Positions 29,344 to 37,544 of a stretch of 64,000 nt of DNA are shown in pieces; position 1 is the stretch's first letter, and the number at the start of each line of letters is the position of its first letter. The notes under the pieces are model-generated. The model was not told the DNA's origin and ran no database searches. It worked only from the letters and a program-made list of their open reading frames with translations. A program made the translations under genes and the position numbers. Origin of the DNA: Pedobacter segetis (GTDB lineage Bacteria; Bacteroidota; Bacteroidia; Sphingobacteriales; Sphingobacteriaceae); contig NZ_JAEHFY010000003.1 of NCBI RefSeq assembly GCF_016623585.1, positions 62,001 through 126,000 on the forward strand, written 5' to 3'.

Positions 29344-31641
29344 TTAATTTTCCACTATCCTCAACTTCGCATATTTTAACAATAGCTGCTTTTGCCCGAT
29401 CTCCTTAAAAAAAACGGTTGCTTTAAGATCACCTTTGCTGCCTTCTAAATTGATCACTTTGCCAAACCCAAAGCGTTCATGCTCTACTTCTTGCCCGGTT
29501 TGTAGCTTTGAGGTATCGCTTGGTGCAAAACCCGCAGTTGGTACGTGGGCTTTCGCCAATAATGAAGTTGTTAAAACTGCTTTGGTGGCGGGTTTTGGTT
29601 TAGAGAAAAAATCGCCTTGAATAGGTTTTTCTGCAGTTTTGCTTTGCCATTTATTGCGCTCATCGCCAAAGCCCGTACTTTCCCTTGGTGCTTTTTGCGT
29701 AAATTCTAGTTCTAAATATTTCGGCTCGATCTCATCCAAAAAACGGGAAGGCTCACAATTGATCAATGTGCCAAACCTGAAACGTGATGTAGCATAACTT
29801 AAATGGAGTTTTTTTTCTGCCCTTGTAACGGCAACATAAAACAAACGGCGCTCTTCTTCTAGATCTGCCCTAGAATTTAATGCCATTTGAGACGGAAACA
29901 GGTTCTCTTCTAAACCCACAATGTAAACCTGTGGAAATTCTAAACCTTTAGAAGAATGGATGGTCATCAATGAAACGGTGTCTTTATTGGGGTCTTTATC
30001 ATTATCATCATTGGTTAACAGGGCAATATCTTGCATAAATATATCTAAGCCGCGTTCTTCTAGATCTTCCCTTTCAGAAAACTCTTTGATCCCGTTCAAA
30101 AGTTCTTGGATGTTTTCATAACGATTTAAACCTTCTACAGATTTATCGGCATATAGATCTTTTAATAAGCCAGATTGTTGGGCAATATGTAAAGCTGCAT
30201 CGTAAGCAGTGCTGTTTTTTGCCACCACCATAAAGCTTTGGATAGAAGCGGCAAAATCTGCAACAGCTAAAGCAGCCCTGTTTTCCAGATACTTTGGGGC
30301 ATCGCAGATGATCTCGAACAAGGTTTTTTCGTTTTGGTCTGCGGCCAAAATAACCCTATCTAACGTGGTTTTACCGATCCCTCTTGCGGGATAATTGATT
30401 ACCCTTTTAAAGGCTTCCTCATCGCTTGGGTTAAAAGTTAGGCGGAAGTAAGCGATCAAATCTTTTATTTCTTTTCTTTGGTAAAAAGAAAGCCCACCAT
30501 AAATTTTATAGGGAACGTTTAGTTTGCGCAAGCCTTCTTCCATTGATCTTGATTGTGCGTTTGTACGGTACAAGATGGCAAAACTCTTCCATTCTAAATT
30601 GTTGTTCCCTCGCTCTTGGATGATAGATTCTGCCACAGATTTCCCTTCTTCATTGTCAGAAAAAGAACGTGTGATTTTTATTTTCTCGCCGGTTTCGTTT
30701 GCAGAAAAAACATTTTTCTCTAACTGGTTTTTATTGTTAGAAATGATGCTGTTGGCAACATTTACGATATTTTGCGTAGATCTGTAATTCTGCTCTAGTT
30801 TAAAAACCTTAACATCGGGGTAATCTTTTTGAAAGTTGAGTATGTTTTGGATGCTGGCACCCCTAAAAGCGTAGATGCTCTGTGCATCATCACCCACCAC
30901 ACATAGGTTTTCATTAATGGCGGCTAGTTTTTTCACGATCAAATATTGCGAAAAGTTGGTATCCTGGTACTCATCAACCATTAAATATTTAAACTTGTTC
31001 TGGTACTTATAAAGCACATCTGGATGCTCTTTTAACAAAACGTTTGTTTTAAAAAGGAGGTCGTCAAAATCCATGGCCCCGGCCTTAAAGCAACGGTTTA
31101 CGTAGGTTTCATAAATTTTGCCTAAAAAACCACGCCCATTACTAAAATCCTCGGCTTGTATGGCCTCATTCTGTTGATATTCTTGGGCAGAAATCAGGTT
31201 GTTTTTGGCATTTGATATACGCCCGTAAACGAAATTGTGATGATAGAGTTTATCATCGAGGCTCATTTCTTTTAATATGGTTTTGATCAAGCTTTTGCTA
31301 TCATCTGTATCATAAATGGTAAAATTATTTGGATAGCCTATTTTATTGGCCTCAACCCTTAATATTTTTGCAAATACAGAGTGAAAAGTACCCATCCAAA
31401 TGTTTTTAGCCTCCCCTCCAACAACGGTGGTAATACGGTTACGCATTTCTTTTGCTGCCTTATTGGTAAAAGTTAGCACCAAAATATTAAACGGATCAAT
31501 GCCTTTTTGGATAAGGTGGGCAACCCGGTATGTGATTACCCTGGTTTTTCCCGATCCCGCACCCGCAATGATCATTACAGGGCCCACTATTTGTTGTACC
31601 GCTTGTTTTTGTGATGTATTTAATCCTGCTAAAAAATCCAA
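29344..31641 (-). CDS. uvrD: UvrD/PcrA-type superfamily 1 DNA helicase (TTG start)
   Basis: 765 aa 3'-5' helicase for nucleotide excision and replication-fork repair. Motifs in order: LNTSQKQAV (Q motif), AGAGSGKTRVIT (Walker A), VDEYQDTN (Walker B), VVGDDAQSIYAFRGA, LEQNYRST, TIHSSKGLEFPQVYIVGLEE and YVAVTRAEKKL. The C-terminal tail ends with a Tudor-like HERFGFGKVINLEG segment typical of PcrA. A TAG stop lies two codons upstream in frame, so TTG at 31641 is the only plausible start; AGGA lies 5 nt before it. Confidence 0.95.
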   Translation of the reverse strand: MDFLAGLNTSQKQAVQQIVGPVMIIAGAGSGKTRVITYRVAHLIQKGIDPFNILVLTFTNKAAKEMRNRITTVVGGEAKNIWMGTFHSVFAKILRVEANKIGYPNNFTIYDTDDSKSLIKTILKEMSLDDKLYHHNFVYGRISNAKNNLISAQEYQQNEAIQAEDFSNGRGFLGKIYETYVNRCFKAGAMDFDDLLFKTNVLLKEHPDVLYKYQNKFKYLMVDEYQDTNFSQYLIVKKLAAINENLCVVGDDAQSIYAFRGASIQNILNFQKDYPDVKVFKLEQNYRSTQNIVNVANSIISNNKNQLEKNVFSANETGEKIKITRSFSDNEEGKSVAESIIQERGNNNLEWKSFAILYRTNAQSRSMEEGLRKLNVPYKIYGGLSFYQRKEIKDLIAYFRLTFNPSDEEAFKRVINYPARGIGKTTLDRVILAADQNEKTLFEIICDAPKYLENRAALAVADFAASIQSFMVVAKNSTAYDAALHIAQQSGLLKDLYADKSVEGLNRYENIQELLNGIKEFSEREDLEERGLDIFMQDIALLTNDDNDKDPNKDTVSLMTIHSSKGLEFPQVYIVGLEENLFPSQMALNSRADLEEERRLFYVAVTRAEKKLHLSYATSRFRFGTLINCEPSRFLDEIEPKYLELEFTQKAPRESTGFGDERNKWQSKTAEKPIQGDFFSKPKPATKAVLTTSLLAKAHVPTAGFAPSDTSKLQTGQEVEHERFGFGKVINLEGSKGDLKATVFFKEIGQKQLLLKYAKLRIVEN

Positions 31642-31670
31642 ATCCTAAAGTTTATGAGAAATGCGAAAAT

Positions 31671-31708
31671 AAAAAAAATGGGGCAGAGATTTTAGCCTTG
31701 CCCCATTT
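31671..31708 (-). terminator. Terminator after the TPR/DHp gene
   Basis: On the minus strand a 10-bp stem AAATGGGGCA/TGCCCCATTT with a 13-nt loop runs into a T tract (A run 31671-31678). Confidence 0.8.
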
Positions 31709-31725
31709 AAAGATTTCCACCATGT

Positions 31726-33171
31726 TTATTTTCTGTTTAAATGATACCTTGTTGGATCGTTTAAAGCCTCATTGATATCCATGATCTGCTCATCAATTTT
31801 ATTAACGCATTTTATTATTTGGGGCGATATTTCATTGCTATCTACCATATCGTCCTCCACCAAAAGCATTAAACCTTTAAGCGTAGCAACAGGCCCACGT
31901 ATCTGGTGTGATAAATGGCTAGAGTATTCTGAAAGTTTTTGATTTTTAATGATCAGGTCTTTGGTGCGTTCTGCAATTAGTTCTTCTAAACGATGGTTGA
32001 TCCTATCTACATTGTTTTTTTGCCTTATCACCTCATCGTTTAAGGTTTTTAGCTCTAAATTAGATTTCTTTGATTTTTTGTTGGTTTTTATCAATAGAAA
32101 AATAACGAAGAAAGAAAGTATGGTAACAATACCTGTGGCAATTGAAAGTTTTTTAGCGTTTTTTTGTTGTTGGATAGTTAATTCATTCTCTTTTTGCTGT
32201 TGTTGTTGTTTTAGGGTTTGCTGTATTAAATTAATGTTAGAGGTTATGTTTTTATTATAATTAACGCTATCCAGTACATTTATCTCTTTTAAATAACCTA
32301 AAGCTTTCTCATAATTTTTTCTTTTATATTCTAACTGATAATTGGTGTATATGTAGTCATAAATAATCTTACTGTCATTAACTAATTTTGCAAAAGCCAT
32401 TCCTTCATTTAAGAATTTAGAAGCATCTTCAAATTTATTTTCAGCAATATAAATAGCAGACAAGCTTAAATTGATTGAAGAAACTGCACTATTTAGTTCA
32501 TGTTCTTTAGATTTTCTATTTGCTTCTAGAAGTAATTTTTCTGCTTTATCAAATTGATTCGTTTTAAAATAAATTACTCCCCTATTTTGTAAACTTTGAG
32601 TGATACCAATTGGATTATTAATTTCATTGAATAATTCGCTGCTTTTTTCATAATTTTTAAGGGCAACTGAGTAATTTTTTTTACGAAGAAAAGTATTTCC
32701 TATATTTAAATAAGAACCTGCTATCAAATCTTTTTTATTGTGTTTTTGAGCTATTTGTAATGTTTTTTTAAAATATTCTAAGCTTTTATCGTAATCAATA
32801 TCTATCCAAAGGTTGCCTATATTGTTAGCTACTTTTGCTTCTCCAAGATCATCCTTGAGGAATTTAAACTGATTTAAAGCTAATAGATAATAATTTAATG
32901 CAGAATCTCTTTGGTTAAGATAATAGTATCCAATACCAATAATCCTATTAGATTCTGCTTCGCCTTCTTTGAATTTTATGGCTAAGGCCATTTTATTAGC
33001 CCTTTTTGCCATCAAAATAGTTTGATCTGGATCGGTTAATCTGTTTTGATAGCTAGCTTTGTTTATTTTATTAACCGCAGACGAATCTTCATTTTCTTTT
33101 ATACCATTTATTTGAAATGCGTAGGTATTCAAATTATTTATGATTAATAAGAAAAATAAAAACCTTTTCAT
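31726..33171 (-). CDS. TPR sensor protein with a DHp domain but no kinase ATPase domain
   Basis: 481 aa. A signal peptide (about 1-19) precedes a block of TPR units (about 30-310), a Gln-rich coiled coil and one membrane helix (about 345-365). A cytoplasmic coiled coil follows, then a HisKA/DHp-like helix pair with His422 in SHLSHQIRGPVATLKGLMLL. The protein ends 60 residues after this His at HLNRK. No N, G1 or G2 boxes of a HATPase_c domain are present, and none is encoded downstream (a terminator follows). It may dimerise with, or be phosphorylated by, another kinase. Monocistronic. Confidence 0.8.
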   Translation of the reverse strand: MKRFLFFLLIINNLNTYAFQINGIKENEDSSAVNKINKASYQNRLTDPDQTILMAKRANKMALAIKFKEGEAESNRIIGIGYYYLNQRDSALNYYLLALNQFKFLKDDLGEAKVANNIGNLWIDIDYDKSLEYFKKTLQIAQKHNKKDLIAGSYLNIGNTFLRKKNYSVALKNYEKSSELFNEINNPIGITQSLQNRGVIYFKTNQFDKAEKLLLEANRKSKEHELNSAVSSINLSLSAIYIAENKFEDASKFLNEGMAFAKLVNDSKIIYDYIYTNYQLEYKRKNYEKALGYLKEINVLDSVNYNKNITSNINLIQQTLKQQQQQKENELTIQQQKNAKKLSIATGIVTILSFFVIFLLIKTNKKSKKSNLELKTLNDEVIRQKNNVDRINHRLEELIAERTKDLIIKNQKLSEYSSHLSHQIRGPVATLKGLMLLVEDDMVDSNEISPQIIKCVNKIDEQIMDINEALNDPTRYHLNRK

Positions 33172-33384
33172 TAAAATCGAAGCGTTAAGTTAAAAAGCCG
33201 AAATATTTTTTCATGTAAAGTTTTAATCCTGTATGAAAAAAAAAATCTTTATAAAATAAAAATAAAAATAAAAATAATTGTAATAAAATTTATTCTTTTA
33301 AGAAATAAATTTTTCATTTAAAATTATAGTCCCAACATATTTGTACTGTAATTAACATTTAAAGGTTACATAAAATTTAAAATT

Positions 33385-33534
33385 ATGAAAAAAATATTAA
33401 TAGCATTGGTATTGGTATCTGCAATGGCAGCAACTTCTTGTAAAAAAGATAATGAATTAACTCCAGCAAAAGCAAATAAAGTTCAAACCATGGATGGTTC
33501 ATTGCCTAAAAAAGATCTAGGCACTTGGGATTAA
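33385..33534 (+). CDS. Small lipoprotein, 49 aa
   Basis: Short gene with a clear lipoprotein signal peptide: MKKILIALVLVSAMAATSC, with lipobox ATSC and acceptor Cys19. The mature part is about 30 residues, begins CKKDNE, contains the MDGSLPKKDLGTWD tail and ends with TAA. There is no recognisable domain. It lies between the divergent TPR/DHp gene and the M20 dipeptidase gene; a possible -7-like box CATATTTG lies near 33339. The lipobox, Lys-rich start and codon use support a real gene. Function unknown. Confidence 0.7.
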   Translation: MKKILIALVLVSAMAATSCKKDNELTPAKANKVQTMDGSLPKKDLGTWD

Positions 33535-33577
33535 CCCATCACTAAATTCTTTAGCTAAAGGCTAAAGTATAAATTGG

Positions 33578-33585
33578 TATATTTG
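33578..33585 (+). promoter_or_regulatory. Promoter -7 box of the M20 dipeptidase gene
   Basis: TATATTTG fits TAnnTTTG, 16 bp before the ATG. A small inverted repeat CTTTAGC/GCTAAAG (33549-33567) lies just upstream. Confidence 0.45.
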
Positions 33586-33601
33586 CGTAAATCTATATTT
33601 T

Positions 33602-34972
33602 ATGCAAATTATTAAGGAGTACGTAGAAGAAAACCGCCAGCGTTTTCTTCACGAATTATTTGAACTGTTAAGATTTCAGTCTGTTAGTGCCGATCCTAAA
33701 TATAAGGATGAAGTACTAAAAACGGCAGATTTTGTTGCAGATAAATTGAAGAATTCGGGGGCAAACCATGTTGAAGTTTGCCCTACGGAGGGTTACCCTA
33801 TAGTTTACGGAGAGAAAATCATTGATAGCTCTTTGCCAACGGTATTGGTGTATGGCCATTATGATGTACAGCCGCCAGACCCGATAGAGCTTTGGGAAAC
33901 TCCGCCTTTTGAGCCTACCTTGCGTGATGGAAAGATTTACGCCAGAGGTGCTTGCGATGATAAAGGTCAGTTTTATATGCATGTGAAAGCTTTCGAGCTG
34001 ATGGTGCATACCAATACTTTGCCTTGTAACATCAAATTTATGATCGAGGGTGAAGAGGAGGTGGGTTCTGATAACTTGGGTAAATTTGTTGCCCAAAATA
34101 AGGAGCGATTAAAAGCCGATGTGGTTTTGATATCCGATACTTCTATGATTAGCATGGAAAACCCAAGTATAGAAACTGGGTTACGCGGTTTGGCTTACAT
34201 GGAAGTAGAAGTTCAGGGGCCAATAAAAGACCTTCATTCTGGGGTTTACGGTGGTGCGGTTGCCAACCCAGCAACCATTCTTTGCCAAATGATCGCATCC
34301 TTGCATGACGAGCATAACCACATTACTATTCCCGGGTTTTATGATGGAGTAATCAACCTTTCTGAAGAGGAAAGAAAGTCATTAAATGATGCTCCTTTTG
34401 ATTTAGAGGAGTATAAAAAAGAACTTTCTATTGATGATGTTTGGGGAGAGGCGGGATACTCTACAATTGAAAGAACGGGGATTAGGCCAACATTAGAGGT
34501 AAACGGAATTTGGGGCGGTTATACCGGCCCTGGGGCAAAAACCGTTCTCCCGGCAAAGGCAAATGCCAAAATATCTATGAGACTTGTTCCTGGACAAGAT
34601 TGGCGTAAAATTTCAGAATTATTTAAAAATCATTTCGAGAGTATCGCCCCCAAATCAGTAAAGGTAAAAGTTATTGCCCATCACGGTGGCACCCCTTATG
34701 TAACCCCTACAAATTCAATTGCTTTTAAAGCGGCCTATAAAGCCATAAAAGATTCTTTTGGTAAAGAACCCGTACCAACTAGGGGCGGTGGAAGTATCCC
34801 AATTGTGGCTTTGTTTGAAGAAGAGTTAGGTATTAAAACCGTACTAATGGGCTTTGGTTTAGACAGCGATAGCCTACACTCACCAAACGAAAAATATGAT
34901 GTTTTCAATTATTACAAAGGCATAGAAACCATCCCCCTATTTCACAAATATTTTGCCGAAATGAGTAAATAA
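33602..34972 (+). CDS. M20 family metallodipeptidase
   Basis: 456 aa di-zinc peptidase related to carnosinase/CNDP-type dipeptidases. Metal ligands are visible: His86 and Asp88 in VYGHYDVQPPDP, Asp119 in ARGACDDKGQ, Glu in EGEEEVGSDN, Asp in ISDTSM and the late His in SLHSPNEKYD. A lid domain contains LHSGVYGGAVANP. No signal peptide, so it is cytoplasmic and probably cleaves small peptides for nutrition. The gene is closed by the hairpin at 34981-35018. Confidence 0.92.
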   Translation: MQIIKEYVEENRQRFLHELFELLRFQSVSADPKYKDEVLKTADFVADKLKNSGANHVEVCPTEGYPIVYGEKIIDSSLPTVLVYGHYDVQPPDPIELWETPPFEPTLRDGKIYARGACDDKGQFYMHVKAFELMVHTNTLPCNIKFMIEGEEEVGSDNLGKFVAQNKERLKADVVLISDTSMISMENPSIETGLRGLAYMEVEVQGPIKDLHSGVYGGAVANPATILCQMIASLHDEHNHITIPGFYDGVINLSEEERKSLNDAPFDLEEYKKELSIDDVWGEAGYSTIERTGIRPTLEVNGIWGGYTGPGAKTVLPAKANAKISMRLVPGQDWRKISELFKNHFESIAPKSVKVKVIAHHGGTPYVTPTNSIAFKAAYKAIKDSFGKEPVPTRGGGSIPIVALFEEELGIKTVLMGFGLDSDSLHSPNEKYDVFNYYKGIETIPLFHKYFAEMSK

Positions 34973-34980
34973 GTTTAAAG

Positions 34981-35018
34981 GTTTGGCAGATTTCTGATTT
35001 TTCAAAAATCAGCCAAAC
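34981..35018. terminator. Bidirectional terminator-like nested hairpin
   Basis: Outer stem GTTTGGC/GCCAAAC encloses an inner palindrome TGATTTTT-C-AAAAATCA. T-rich sequence follows on the plus strand. It lies between the convergent M20 and SGNH genes. Confidence 0.65.
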
Positions 35019-35022
35019 TTGT

Positions 35023-35979
35023 TTATTTTTGAATAAAAGGTTTAATGTCTTTTATAAAAATAGTTGTTCTTCTTTCTCTCCCTTCTCTGTTTAGATGATA
35101 AACGGTATCATAAAATAGGCTATCATCAAATATGTAATTTTCTGGTTTATTTATAAAAGGTACGTTCTCAATTTTCTGATGCAGTAGTTGATTTAGATCA
35201 TCTATTGCTTTTTTGTTTTTTTTGTATTCTGATTTTGGATAGGATACATAAGAAATCAATAACTTGGCTCCTTTCTGTTTACATACGCTATTAAACTGAT
35301 TGATCAATCTGGCACTTTTATCTACCTCTAATTTCCCAATATGTTCTTTATCCCTCAATTCTATTAAACCGGGCAAACCTAAATGCCCTATATCATCACC
35401 ATATTTATCAAATTTCTGACGGTTAAAAACAGGGTCGATTTTAATGGTTTGGGCTTCAAAACGCTTTTTAAATTTGGCAAAGTTTGCCAAAAACATTTCT
35501 TCTAAATTAAAATGGTAATAATTTCTGGAAGGCGGGTATAAATGCTGCGTAAAGCTGATCAGGTCAATATCTGGCTCAAAATCATCCAAATAAAGAGGAT
35601 ATTCTAGGCAAAGTACAATTAAGTCTCCTTTTTTTACAGATGGTTTTACCTCATTAAGCATAAACGCTAAGCCCAAACCGGCATGTAAACCCATATTTAT
35701 TACATTAACTTTTAAATTATCTTCTATTAATGGGCTATTGATGCCAAAGGCGAGGTTTGATCCACCAATTAAAATGAGCCTATTACTGTCTATTTGTTCT
35801 AAGCGTTGGTGTTTATCTATAATTGCGCCTAAATAGTCTGTTTTAGGATTGTATTTTCTTTTAAAAGTTAAAGACAAGCTAAAGAACACCACACTTAAAA
35901 TGGCTAAAAAAACCGTTGATTTTATGATGAATTTCTTCAAACCTTTAAAATTGAAAATATATAAATTGCCTGTTGTCAA
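35023..35979 (-). CDS. SGNH/DltD-like partner of the MBOAT acyltransferase (non-ATG start)
   Basis: Up to 318 aa. One N-terminal membrane helix (about residues 15-40) is followed by an extracytoplasmic SGNH-like domain. The nucleophile block is LILIGGSNLAFGINSPL and the C-terminal Asp/His pair is in FYDTVYHLNREG. Proteins of this kind work with MBOAT enzymes to pass acyl groups to cell-surface polymers. No ATG exists before about residue 100. The start must be TTG, either at 35979 (overlapping the MBOAT gene by 35 bp) or at 35940 (MKKFIIKSTVFL, no overlap), and I favour the latter biologically. Confidence 0.75.
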   Translation of the reverse strand: MTTGNLYIFNFKGLKKFIIKSTVFLAILSVVFFSLSLTFKRKYNPKTDYLGAIIDKHQRLEQIDSNRLILIGGSNLAFGINSPLIEDNLKVNVINMGLHAGLGLAFMLNEVKPSVKKGDLIVLCLEYPLYLDDFEPDIDLISFTQHLYPPSRNYYHFNLEEMFLANFAKFKKRFEAQTIKIDPVFNRQKFDKYGDDIGHLGLPGLIELRDKEHIGKLEVDKSARLINQFNSVCKQKGAKLLISYVSYPKSEYKKNKKAIDDLNQLLHQKIENVPFINKPENYIFDDSLFYDTVYHLNREGRERRTTIFIKDIKPFIQK

Positions 35980-37390
35980 AAACGCCGCATACCATAATGA
36001 TCAACACTACTGCAAAATAAGTAGCCCATCTAAATGCAAAAGGTTTGGATGTAAACCATAAAGCAATGTTGTGTTTGTTCTTGAAATAATTAATGGTTTC
36101 TAAAAATATGATTAAACCAAGCGCAAAGAATTTAGAAATCCCTAAATATTCAAATACAGGCAAATTGTGGTAGATATTATAAAAAATCTCTTTTAAGCCG
36201 CCCCACAAATGACTGATGATATAATATGCAACAGTAAAATTATCTGATCTAAAAAATATCCATGCAAATGCAACTAAAATAAAAGTGATGATTGTTGGCA
36301 AAAACGTAATCTTATCTAATAAGAATACTTTACTATAATTTTTGCGAAACTTAGAAGTAAGGGTTCCAAATATGATGTAGAAACCATGTAAAGCTCCCCA
36401 GATAACAAAAGTCCAACTTGCGCCATGCCATAAACCGCTTACTAAAAAAACGATAAAAATATTAAAATACCACCTTGGGATGGCTACTCGATTTCCTCCC
36501 AAAGGAATATATAGATAATCTTTAAACCAGGTTGAAAGAGAGATATGCCACCTTGTCCAGAATTCTTGCACACTTTTAGCTTGGTACGGACTTCTAAAGT
36601 TGGTCATTAAGTTAAATCCCATAACCCTTGCTGCGCCTATTGCCATATCAGAATAACCAGAAAAATCGCAAAAAATTTGAAAAGAGAAAAAGACCGTTGC
36701 GATGATCAGGCTAGAGTCTTGGTGTTTTTGAGGGTTGTTATAAACGGTATCTACTAAAATAGCGAGCCTATCTGCGATTACTACTTTTTGGAACAAGCCC
36801 CAGATCATCAGCCTTAAACCGCTTGTTACACGGGCATAATCAAAATCAAATTTTTGCCTAAATTGATGTAATAGGTTTTGCGGTCTTTCAATTGGCCCGG
36901 CAACCAACTGAGGGTAAAACATTACATAAAGCGAATAAATGCCAAAGTGCCTTTCTGCTTTTTGATGCCCGCGGTAAACCTCTATGGTGTAACTCATGGC
37001 TTGGAAAGTATGAAATGACAAGCCTATGGGCAGCAGGATAGATAAATAGGGAAGTGGGTCTTTAAGTCCGAAACCGGACAATAGAAATGAAAAGTTTTGG
37101 TTTAAAAAATTGAAGTATTTAAAAATGGCCAAAACACCAATATTGGCAACCAAACTCATGATCAAGAATTTTTTTCTTCTTTTACCTTCAGAATTTTCTA
37201 TATAAATACCTGCAAAATAATCTATAATGATAGTAAAACCCAGTATCAGAATGTATATGGGCACAAAAGCCATGTAAAAATAGCAGCTACTTAACAACAA
37301 TAAAACCCATCTTTTACCATAGGGGAGCGCAAAATAAAGAGAAGTAACAATTATGAAAAAGAATAAGAAATGAAAAGAATTAAAAAGCAT
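35945..37390 (-). CDS. MBOAT family O-acyltransferase (AlgI/DltB-like)
   Basis: 481 aa polytopic membrane enzyme. Family signatures: LLPIGLSFHTFQAMSYTIEVYRG, FYPQLVAGPIERP, CDFSGYSDMAIGAARVMGF, FWTRWHISLSTWFKDYLYIPLGGNR and the catalytic His in VSGLWHGASWTFVIWG. It moves acyl (often acetyl) groups across the membrane to decorate a surface polysaccharide or other polymer. The next gene encodes the SGNH partner. No alginate or teichoic acid genes are nearby, so the acceptor is unknown. Confidence 0.92.
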   Translation of the reverse strand: MLFNSFHFLFFFIIVTSLYFALPYGKRWVLLLLSSCYFYMAFVPIYILILGFTIIIDYFAGIYIENSEGKRRKKFLIMSLVANIGVLAIFKYFNFLNQNFSFLLSGFGLKDPLPYLSILLPIGLSFHTFQAMSYTIEVYRGHQKAERHFGIYSLYVMFYPQLVAGPIERPQNLLHQFRQKFDFDYARVTSGLRLMIWGLFQKVVIADRLAILVDTVYNNPQKHQDSSLIIATVFFSFQIFCDFSGYSDMAIGAARVMGFNLMTNFRSPYQAKSVQEFWTRWHISLSTWFKDYLYIPLGGNRVAIPRWYFNIFIVFLVSGLWHGASWTFVIWGALHGFYIIFGTLTSKFRKNYSKVFLLDKITFLPTIITFILVAFAWIFFRSDNFTVAYYIISHLWGGLKEIFYNIYHNLPVFEYLGISKFFALGLIIFLETINYFKNKHNIALWFTSKPFAFRWATYFAVVLIIMVCGVFDNRQFIYFQF

Positions 37391-37496
37391 ATTCTTTTTT
37401 ACTTGTAAAGGCCAGGTTTTATAAGATTTGATTCAAATATATTAAATAAACAGTTAAACTAAATTTTAATTATTTATTACATAAATTAAGACAAAC

Positions 37497-37524
37497 AAAA
37501 AAAGTCTCGCCAAATAGCGAGACT
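37497..37524 (-). terminator. Terminator after the one-piece transketolase gene
   Basis: On the minus strand the perfect 8-bp stem AGTCTCGC/GCGAGACT with a 6-nt loop runs into seven T. It lies 20 bp beyond the stop codon. Confidence 0.85.
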
Positions 37525-37544
37525 TGATACCTCAATTGTTCTCC

